NCBI RefSeq assembly: GCF_949628215.1
Contig: NC_134311.1
Coordinates: 10,723,582-10,787,581, forward strand
From: Phalacrocorax aristotelis
Lineage: Eukaryota; Chordata; Aves; Suliformes; Phalacrocoracidae
Length of the DNA: 64,000 nucleotides
Direction: 5' to 3'
Part shown: in pieces, positions 28,120-37,569 of the stretch
How the letters are laid out: each line of letters opens with the position of its first letter
Position numbering within the stretch: the stretch's first letter is position 1
Program-made: the position numbers and the translations under genes
Notes under the pieces: generated by a model
What the model saw: the letters and a program-made list of their open reading frames with translations, nothing else
The model's database searches: none
What the model was told of the DNA's origin: nothing

Positions 28120-28686
28120 ATGACCACCTTGCTTCAGAGAAGTTTGCTGCAAGTTTGCATGACACTAGCATTGTACATCAAAATCTCGCACCCAGTTTGC
28201 CTTTTCCAAGGAATCAGAGTAAACTATCACAACATGAACTTTCTGTGCAATATGGCCGGCTATTTTTCTCAGCAATGCCTCAGTGAAATAACTGATTTCA
28301 GATTCCCCATGGAGATTATCAAGGTCACACAGAAGAATGTCAGGATAATCATCTATGAGTTCCTCCAACAGATCTTCCAACTATTTAGCAAAAATCTTCC
28401 TGCTGGTGCTTGCAATACAAGGAAGATTGAGAAACTCCAAAGTATAATTTATTGGCAAATTGAAGAATTAGAGATATGCTTGTCAGAAGAGCTACCAAAA
28501 GCAAGAAACAGCTTTCAAGCATGGAGCCTAAAAAGCACTACATTCAGCATGAAGAAGTACTTCCAAAGAATCACCAACTTCCTAAAAGACAAGCAATACA
28601 GCCACTGTTCCTGGGAAGTGGTCCAAACAGAATTGAGAACATGCGTTGCAATTTTCGACAGCCTTATGAAAAAACAGAGGTCATAA
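28120..28686 (+). CDS. IFNK: Interferon kappa (type I interferon), intact single-exon frame
   Basis: A 188-codon frame encodes a secreted helical cytokine that would signal through the IFNAR1/IFNAR2 receptor to induce antiviral genes (family knowledge). Residues 9-20 form a hydrophobic signal-peptide core, with cleavage probably just before Cys27. Cys27, Cys53, Cys120 and Cys163 fit the two conserved type I interferon disulfides (27-120 and 53-163; the latter spacing is 110). The C-terminal block at residues 144-175 (KKYFQRITNFLKDKQYSHC, then SWEVV, a glutamate and Cys175) matches the family helix E/F signature and most resembles mammalian IFN-kappa. Extra cysteines are Cys43 and Cys98. I see no N-glycosylation sequon. 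The start has A at -3; Met14 is a weaker alternative. The gene is nested opposite the inferred MOB3B intron 1, as in human. An ISRE-like motif lies upstream and a solo LTR begins 40 bp after the stop. Family assignment is firm; the kappa subtype rests on similarity plus synteny. Confidence 0.92.
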   Translation: MTTLLQRSLLQVCMTLALYIKISHPVCLFQGIRVNYHNMNFLCNMAGYFSQQCLSEITDFRFPMEIIKVTQKNVRIIIYEFLQQIFQLFSKNLPAGACNTRKIEKLQSIIYWQIEELEICLSEELPKARNSFQAWSLKSTTFSMKKYFQRITNFLKDKQYSHCSWEVVQTELRTCVAIFDSLMKKQRS

Positions 28687-28726
28687 AGAGGTAACATCTT
28701 CTATTTTTTGGTTCTTTGTAAGAATA

Positions 28727-29286
28727 TGTCCTGGTTTCAGCTGGGATAGTTGATTTTCCTCCTAGTAGCTGGAATAGTGCTGTGTTTTGGATTTAGTATG
28801 GGAATAATGTTGACAACACACTGATGTTTTAGTTGTTGCTGAGTAGTGCTTACAATATTCAAGGACTTTTTCAGCCTCCCATGCTCTGCCAGGAGCACAA
28901 GAAGCCGGGAGGGGAGGGGGCACAGCCAGGACAGCTGATCCAAACTGACCAAAGGGGTATTCCGTATCATATGACACCATGCTAGGATATTATCTGGGGG
29001 GAGTTGGCCAGGGCTGGGCATCAGTCAGCAGGTAGTGCACAGTTACATCACTTGTTTTTCCTGGGTTTTGTTCCTGTCTCTCTTTTTTGTTCTTTTCCTT
29101 TTCGCTACAATTTGCTATTATTTTTATTTAATTTTATTTCTATTTTTAAACTGTTCTTATCTCAGCCCATCAGAGTTTTCTTACTTTTGCCCTTCCAGTT
29201 GTTTCCCACATCCCACCAGAGGTGGGAAGGAGGGTAAGCAAGCACCTGTGTGGTGCTTGGTTGCTAGCTAGGGTTAAACCACAACT
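28727..29286 (+). mobile_element. Solo LTR, ERVL-like, subfamily B, directly 3' of IFNK
   Basis: This 560-bp element is flanked by gaata / gaatc, and its last base is changed from A to T. It starts 40 bp after the IFNK stop codon in the same orientation. Its CRE, TATA and ATTAAA positions are all mutated compared with the sister copies, so its own promoter and polyadenylation functions are probably weak or lost. Confidence 0.83.
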
Positions 29287-32200
29287 GAATCCAGTAATTT
29301 TCCCCTTTTTGTTAGGTTTTAAATTTTATTTTAATAATTTTCAAATTGATAATTGGGGACATTCAGTGCTCTATGTTAAACATGTAGAGTACTCAAGTGA
29401 AGTGGCACTTAGTATCTCTGCTTCTTCAGAAGACAAGCCTTCTAAAAAACAAGAGGATATTGCTCTGTATTCTCTCTTTGCAATATAAAAAAGTTCTGTG
29501 GTCTTCCCACAGAATATGCCAATTGTTTTATGACCCAAAACCCCTGCGTTTGGATACTGCATAGATGTTACTTTTGCATTACTTCACTATGCAGAAAAAA
29601 GATCAAGATGCAGACATACACAAGGAAGACAGACCTTCCTGGAGTCTTGTATGCTACAAAGATCTTAATTTAGACAAAAGATGAGAATAGAATGACTTGG
29701 GCCTCTTTAAACTCAAAAATAATGATGGGCAGACCTTCTGAGCTAGAAAATCCCCAGCTTTGATCTTATTTTGCAAGTAGACTCATCTCTGTTTCCTACA
29801 GAGATAAAACCCCCATCTTTCTTTACAGCATATCCAATAACTACAGCATGAATTTTTAGGGTATGTTGGTTCACAACGCTATATAAAGTATGTATCTATT
29901 CTACCTGTTTTGAGTTCATAAGCAGACAAGATTAATCTGAAAATATTTACTATATGGACACACACATAAGTTTCTTCCACTCCTCTCCCACCCTTCTTTC
30001 CCTTACACAGGCAGAGCCAAGCAGTGTTTCAAGTCATCATCATCATCATCAGTTTAACTGCTACTCAAGAGACCTTGAATACCCTGGGTCTCAGAACCAT
30101 TCCCTATATATTAGAAGACTGGATGAGTTCTGACATTGGTTTTTTTTTTCCCACCTCAGATTTCTAAGCATATCTGATTCCTAAAATATGTTCATCATAA
30201 ATGGAATGTGTTGAATTGGAATGTTAGAGGAAAAGAGTTAAAATACTTCTGTGACTATGTGGGACTGGGGAAGAAAAGAGAATATTCTGAAGACAAAACT
30301 GTCAATGTGATGTTACTACTACTGAGGACAGAATCTCAACATTTTGCCTGAGAAGTTTTGAGGGCTGGACAGCAACTTCAGTCTCATGCCTTCCCTTTAT
30401 TTAAATGGAATATATAAATCAAAATCCCTTTCTTTTTGGGTGGGTTTGTTGGTTTTTTTTGGGGGGTGGGGCAGGGGCAGGCAGGGGCAGAAAAACTAAT
30501 TCTGGATGTAGCTATCTTAATGGAACGGTATTATTATTCCTGATCCCAGGAGTGCAACAACAGGATACTTAAAACTGCCTAATATTAGGCATGTAGGTCA
30601 GACATTGAGCTAAGGAGATGAGGCCCACGCACTTCACTCTCATGTGCTCCTATTTTGCAGAAACAGGGGGAAGAGAGAATGGGTTTCAGACTCCTAAATG
30701 TATGTCTACTTTTGATCACCAGTGTAAGAGCTCAGTTCCTTAACTAGTTGCATATGGGAGGATATGCATAGGGAGGATAAGATCGATTTGGCACATAGCT
30801 AACGTTAAATCTTCAACAACCTCATTAATCAATCTATGTAATCTCCATTTTGTTAAACACTTTGCAACTACGTTGACACCATAGTGGTGTTTGACCGCAG
30901 CAAAAGATGTTCAAGCACATTTAATTCTGATTTTTACTTAATACGCTGCTTTTAATATATGGCTACTGCGGAGAATTAATATAACCAAATTTTGGATGCC
31001 CAACTCAAGGAAGCTGCTGAACTGAAGCCTGATGTCAAGTTGTACGTACATACCTATATGTATGCTGGACATCTCTTTGCTCAAATCTGCACTTGGATTT
31101 CAGTCTCTGAAAAGCCAAGAGCACACACAGACTTCAGGAGATATGACTGGACACCACCTTACATATCCTACCAGATTCCATCAAATTCTTCATGGGATCA
31201 CAACACATTTTGGCTAGGTAAGGACAGCACCATGAGCAAAAGCCCATCCCTGGAAAGTGTGGAAACATTCGCTTCCTTCATCTGCTCTTCTGGGGAGGTA
31301 CCTTCATGAATCTGAAGATATGCCTATTAACTCATGCATGCTTTGTTGTCAATTATGACTCACATGTCAAGATGTGGGGGTTTGCTGTGTGCTGGTTTTT
31401 TTTTTTTTGGAAAGGGGGAAATAGAGAGGTTGTAAAGCCATACGCTCATTAGGGGATAATTTGGGGTATCCAGGGAAGCTTAACTGACTGGCATTTCTAG
31501 GGAACAAGTGTTTAAGAACTGCCTGTGATAGCTTCCTGAAAAAACAAACACACACATACACCTAAAACCAACCAAAAAAACACCAAAACCAAAACCAACT
31601 TTGCTTTTACAAGTTAAAGTTAATTATATCTTATAGAAGAAAAAAGAAATTATTGTAGACAATACTATTTTCGCATTTCCCATCTGGAATTCAGTGTTAA
31701 CCCTCAATGAGGATACATATGCAGCTTTCCATTCCTATGGAAGGAGTTGCATTGTCTGAGATTGATTGTGGTCTTCTACTATTTGAAGTCAAATAACTTT
31801 AAATCTTGACCTTTCCCTTACAGGAGCATTTAGAAATGAAGTACTGTACTTTTCTATGAAAACTTCCAGACAACTGCTGTTACACCTAACTTTACAATTT
31901 AGATTTGTGTAACTTTTATAATTTTTTATGACTACTGTAACTGGAGACCCAAAGAAACAAAAACGTGTATTTGCTCAAATTTTTTAGATTGTTGTCTTTG
32001 ATACCACTGTGGATACATACCGCTTCAATGTCTATCTTATCAAGCACTCTTACTACCATGTCAGTGGGTACTTCCATACAAGAACAACAGAAAAAAAAAA
32101 GATGCTAAAATGAGAAAGTAAAAATGCTTTTCTAAGATTCTTAGAATTAGTACAGAGATTCAAAGTCACTTCAGATTTTTTTTTAAGGAAAAATGTTACT

Positions 32201-35200
32201 ATGTTTCAAGATCCTCTAACTGGAGAGCTTGACTGTTTTCCTGGGTAGAAGAAGGAAAAGCAGAAGTCCGTATTTTTCAGGGAAACCATCTGAAAGGCTC
32301 ACTGCTAGTATTTGTACCACGTTGCACTGGTCAATGAAAGGCTGGATCACTTTGAAATACAGACAGTTGTGAGATGGAAGAAACAAATTGCAGCTCTCCC
32401 AAGATTTAGAGCTGGAGTAAGGAATGCATGACCAAGGGGTGAGAAATAAAATGGAACTTCATTTCTTACAGCCCTCAACCACACTTCTTTTGTTTCAGCA
32501 CACAGAGTCAAGGGCTGGTGTCAAGCCTCCCCAGGCTGTTTTAAATGCCTGTTCAGCACTCTCCTCAGTCCCTGATTTAGAGACTGCGCTCATCTACTAG
32601 CATTTGTTTTGAAGCTTCAGAGCTGCATAATTATGATAGATGTATTTTCATTTTTTATACCCCCAAATGGTAATAAGTGTAAAGTTACAAACTTAGTACT
32701 CACTACAGTGGGGAGACTTGTTTTTAAGACAGGAGAGGTCCTCTATTACCAAGTACCTGGATATACTGCATGTTACTAGCCACAGAATTTACTACAGTCT
32801 TTCTGGATTAAAAACCTGCATCTTTTGATAGATGAGGGTATGTTCAATCTTCACAGAAAAATAGAAAATCCTTTTTTTCTGACTGTAGTGGTGCGGTAAG
32901 GAGACAGCATCAACAGCAAAAGCAGCAGGTATTTTAAATTAAACAGATTTCTTAGATCAAAAAGATCTTGGAAAGTCTTGACTGAAGAGCTCCCTGCTCT
33001 TAAAAGGTGTGTTCCCATGAAGCTGTTTGATTAGCCTTTTTTATCTTTTTGGGGTAAATCAAACTAAAGTTATGGTTCGCAAAACAGGATGACCCAATTT
33101 TACCCCAACTTCCTCCCTTCCCCACTTTTCAATCCCACATTTTTGTCCTGCTCTAACACTTCTTGAACTTTTTCCTGATCTTGCCAGACCAACAGGAAAT
33201 TATCCACAGAAAACGAACAAACAAAATCCATACTTTTGTTCCAACATAAAGATTTAAAGTAAAGCAGGGAAGAACGCCCACTGCATGTGAGAAGCAGCAC
33301 AAAAGAGAAAGGGGAGTGTAGCAACAAGACTGCACAACACCCACAGGAGAACAGAGAGCAAAACCTCTTCTGTTGTTATCTGGTCCAAACTCCTTTAAGA
33401 GCCTCTCAGTTACTCTGTGTATGGATGACTATTACATCTTCAGCCATACCTGCAGTTCATTTGTAAGCCTTTTCCTTTAATATACTAATGTGATAATTAC
33501 CCATTACCAAAGAAATTTACTGCAGTAGTAAGCTGGCAATTTCTCTGGAAGTAAATGTAATTGTACAGTAGTTAGCATTAAAATTCCAGTTATATCTTAC
33601 TCACTTCAGCTTTCTTTCTCCATCTTACCTGCATAGGCCGAAGTCTCTGGCTCGGAAAAGGCTCACAAGACTTATATATGTTAAAGGTATTATGGAAGCA
33701 TCTAATGCTGAGATAATATTCTAAAACAGAAAAATGAAAATAATATTGTGTTTTGTCTGTAAGCCCTTCTGCCTGAGATCTCAGTTTACCTGACCCGTGA
33801 TAAAGACTGAACATTAAACAAAGAACAGTACCAAGCTTTTCCTGCAACATTTTCAAACAACTGCTATTCCAAATGACTCTGTGATCATGTTCCCAGGGAA
33901 CTTGGCCCTGTCTACTTCTCTTTAGTTTCTGTACCAGAACACGAATACCTTCCTCAGGGATCTCAAATGATGCTGAATACTTTGCTGGCAGTTGATAAAG
34001 AAATGTTTATCGCGAGAGAAATAATAACAGAAGAGCTGAAGTGATTTGGTCCTGTCCCAAGATTCACATCACTCACTAATGTGCTCTAAGCAGCACCAGC
34101 TACTAGACCAACACTGTGGCAAACACCATTAAATCATCATTCCAAGCTGCTTGATGCCAAACAACATCACGCTGTTCTGCATCCATCTCCTTTCGCTCTT
34201 TAGCACTTTCTGGAACTCAGTATTGCTTGACTGTATCCTGTCTCCCTTGCATTCCTCCTCTTTCTACCCTATCCCCTCTCTGAGAAGTGCATACTCTGTT
34301 ACAAAAGAACAGTTTCTCCTTTTTTTGTTGTTGTTGTTGTGCCATGAATGCTCTCTTCTCTACCCCACAGGGTGGAGAAGCAAAACTATCACAAATGTTG
34401 GTCCACTCAGAAGAGTCTGCAAATCTTGGAATAACATGCTTTGCTGTGGTGGAAGCGGGGGAACATGCTCTCTGTCCACCTGCTGCAGAGCACCCTGCCC
34501 ATAAATTCTCCACTCTGAGAAGAATGCCCAGAAGATTTTCTCATCAGTACCCCTCATTATACACAAATTACAGCTGTGTGTAAAAACACAATTAAAGGGC
34601 TTGGAGAATAGAAGCAGTCCTGCCGTCTATATAAGAAATCACTACAACCTAAGCAGGGGCGGGAAGGATCCTCAACCACCCTTTATCTGTCTGATAATCA
34701 TACAGGTAACCTGTTCTTGCTCTAACTTGGTTTAGGACACACCCCTGCCTCAATGAGAACATTTTGTTTACGAGAGCTGCCCACAGCCAGCCCCAGAACA
34801 GGTTGATCTGACCATCAAATGGGAGCAAGAAGGCCTCTACACCTTCAAATGCCAGCTGGCAGTAGTCTTGCCAAAAGAAACACAGATGAACTGCAGGGTC
34901 AATCAGCTGCAAGCAGGGCTCTCCTGGAGCCCCGGCCAACCAGGACCCCGCTGTGCTTGCATTGCGGCTGTTCTCTTTCAAGCCAACAGTGGGAACCTCT
35001 AGGGTTTGCTGGTCCTTGCACCAGCAATTACTCATTTCGCCATAACAAGCCCTGGGTCAGCTTCTGAGAGATCAGCTGTCAGGTTGTCACATCGTGATAC
35101 TGCAAGGACTTGCAGAGATTTCAAATCCTGTGTTCCACTAGCGAACAAGGAGTTTAACACAAACCATTTTTCACTGAGCAACCTCACAAACTGAAAGCAA

Positions 35201-35399
35201 AATCCAGTACCTGAGCCTGTCTCTCCACAACTAAAAGACCTGGCAGATCAGCTGCGTGGCAGGTTTGTTGAGACACTAACTTCATCCCCAGCATCAAAAG
35301 AACTGAAAGCAAAATTTACGTTTTTAATGGGTTGTGCCTCAGAAGATGCCAGAAGACAAACTCCCAGCCTGTGGTGCTGACGCTCCCATCCCTTTGCGC
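29287..35399. other. No gene seen; presumed MOB3B intron 1 between IFNK and the CpG island
   Basis: Unique sequence with a G-rich tract (30461-30488), a short CAT repeat (about 30036-30051), an A/C-rich tract (31547-31598) and a TTG repeat (about 34326-34340). A 128-residue minus-strand frame at 34649-35035 matches no family I recognise. Confidence 0.45.
31547..31598 (+). repeat. A/C-rich low-complexity tract
   Basis: A short CACACA run followed by imperfect CAAAA/CCAAA units. Confidence 0.6.
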
Positions 35400-36700
35400 A
35401 ACTCGGGCACAACAGGACCAGGAGGCAGGGCTCGGGTCTCACCTCCCCGCGTCAGAGTACGGTGCAGAAACCGTGCAGAAAGGCAGCAGGACGAGTGGGC
35501 AGGGAAGGGGACAACATACTGGGTTTAAATAAGTAGAGTGGAGAGGGAAAGACAATCGAAACCCAAGCCTGACGACTACTTGCCTCCTCCTTCCCCTCTC
35601 CAACCCGCAGCCTCGCCCGCCCGATGCCAGGCTCGGCGGGAGCAGGAGCCCCCCGCGCCCTGCCCAGGGCTGGCTCGGTCCCGCCGGCTGCCAGGCACCC
35701 TCCGTAAGGCAACAGGTCTACGGCGCCAGCAGCAACCTGAGCGAGAGCGAGCAAACCCCCGAGCCCTGGCGGGGAGCACGCAGCGACCTTTGGGAGACCG
35801 GGGGTGGGGGGTGGAAGTGGGGAAAAAGAAGAAAAGCCCTTACGGAAATGCACGTTTCCGCGGGCTCCGGGACAGGCGGCGGCTGCCCCTGCACAGCGGC
35901 AGTGGCGGGGAGCCCAGCGCCCCTCGCGGGGAGCCTCCCGCCCGGCGCCCACCTGCCGCTTCGAACGGGACGGGGGCAGGTTCCCGGACAGGCGGGCTGG
36001 GAGGACCGGGACGGACACACACACACCCCCCCCGCCATTTGAGGCGAGCGGGATGGGGAAGGGGCGAGCGGGCAGAGCGCTGGAAGCGCCTCCCGGTGAG
36101 TGACCCGCTCACAGCGGGGAGGTTGGCGGGCGGCGGGACCGACCTCTCCCCTCACAGGGACCGATCCGACCCGCCGCCCCTTCCTTACCTCTGCCTCTCC
36201 GGCCGCCGCCCGCCCGGGTGCCTTCCTCGCCGGACGGCCAGGGGGAGGACGCGCCAGCCCGGAGCGGCCACCCCGCGTACCGCCAGCCCCGGGGTCCCGC
36301 ACGCTCGGCCGAGGCCGCCCCCTGGCGGGCACCGAGAGGCGGCAGAAATGGCGGCGCTGCAGGAGCGCTCCGCTCCCGGTGACCCGCCCTCGGCGGAACG
36401 GCCCGCCCGGCCCCGAGCGGGGCGCGCCCCCAGGCCTCCCGGCCCGCGGCTGCCCCCTCCCCTGCGGGCCGCCCCAGGGGCAGGCCCCTTCCCTACGGCT
36501 ACCGGGACGGGGCCCAATCCTGCACCGTCCTAAGCGGGGCTCAGGGGAAAGCTTACCGCCGTCTGGACAGCGAGCGCAGAGCCCTGACCTGCAGTGGGGC
36601 CTGTCACCCGCGGCAGGAACACCTCAGCCCCCCACGCCCGCCTGCAGGGCTCCTTGCTGGCACCGGCGTCTGGAGGAGTTCACCCTCCTCAACGGCATGG
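35400..36700. promoter_or_regulatory. CpG island, probable MOB3B promoter
   Basis: This is the only long GC- and CpG-rich block in an otherwise AT-rich window, densest from about 35570 to 36560. There is no TATA box. Several GC boxes and a YY1-type AAATGGCGGC motif at 36346-36355 are present. In human the gene order is MOB3B (leftward), IFNK inside its first intron, then C9orf72 (leftward). The island lies between IFNK and C9orf72, exactly where the MOB3B promoter should be. The long open frames across it (for example 35538-36533) are explained by high GC content. The gene assignment is by synteny, not by coding sequence. Confidence 0.75.
36189..36350 (-). other. MOB3B: Candidate non-coding first exon of MOB3B
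   Basis: On the minus strand the sequence CAGAG is followed by GTAAGG at the position complementary to 36183-36188, a near-consensus splice donor inside the CpG island. An exon ending at 36189 and starting somewhere around 36300-36400 would be the first exon of a leftward gene. The upstream boundary is a guess. A second donor-like GTAAGG lies near 35836. MOB3B encodes a MOB-family kinase activator; its coding exons are not in this window. Confidence 0.4.
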
Positions 36701-36988
36701 CGTTACCACACCAGCTTAGGCCAAAGACCACCATCCCGTTCCTCGGGGTAGCAGGGAAAGGTAGATAGTCATGCTGTGGTTTTATCAGCTAATGAGGGTT
36801 TTGGTTTAGCTACTCCATGGCATTATGGGAATAGGCTAATGCACAACTGTCTGTGTAGCTAAATCCACCTTTGTGGTTACAGTGATTTGATTGTCTCAGT
36901 AGCGGGGGAAAAAAACCCAAACAAACAACAAAACACATTCTCCCGGCTGAGTATATATACACAGCTTGGACAAAAAGCTCTTTCTTTT

Positions 36989-37564
36989 TGTCCTGGTTTC
37001 AGCTGGGATGGAGTTAAATTTCTTCATCGTAGCTAGTATGGGGCCGTGTTTTGGAGATTTGCTGGAAACAGTGGTGATAATGTGGAGGTGTTTTAGTTGT
37101 TGCTAGGTAGCGCTTACACTGGTCAAGGACTTTTTCAGCTCCCCGCGCTCTGCCGGGTGCACAAGGGGCTGGGAGGGGGCACAGCCGGGACAGCTGACCC
37201 CGACTGACCAGTGGGATATTCCATACCATATGGCATCATGCTCAGTATATAAAGCTGGGGAAGAAGAAGGAAGGGGGGACATTTGGAGTGATGGCGTTTG
37301 TCTTCCCAAGTAACTGTTACGCGTGATGGAGCCCTGCTTTCCTGGAGACGGCTGAGCACCTGCCTGCCCATGGGACGGAGTGAATGAATTCCTTGTTTTG
37401 CTTTGCTTCCATGCGCAGTTTCTGCTTTACCTATTAAACTGTCTTTATCTCAAACCATGAGTTACCTCACTTTTACTCTTCCGATTCTCTGCCCCGTCCC
37501 ACCAGGAGGGAGTGAGCAAGTGACTGTGTGGTGCTTGGTTGCTGGCTGGGGCTAAACCACAACA
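36989..37564 (+). mobile_element. Solo LTR, ERVL-like, subfamily A
   Basis: This 576-bp TG...CA element has a perfect 5-bp target duplication CTTTT (36984-36988 and 37565-37569). The 5-bp duplication supports an ERVL-type integrase. A TATATAAA box is at about 37245-37252, and ATTAAA lies near 37434. It sits about 0.3-0.4 kb beyond the right edge of the CpG island. Confidence 0.88.
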
Positions 37565-37569
37565 CTTTT

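Noticed and set aside
28165..28380. 71-residue minus-strand frame inside IFNK
   Set aside because: It is the antisense shadow of the interferon coding sequence.
34649..35035. 128-residue minus-strand open frame
   Set aside because: No recognisable family, no splice context and no support beyond length; it could be chance.
35452..36768. Long open frames of up to 331 residues on both strands of the CpG island
   Set aside because: High GC content depletes stop codons. The translations are low-complexity Pro/Arg/Gly-rich and show no domain.
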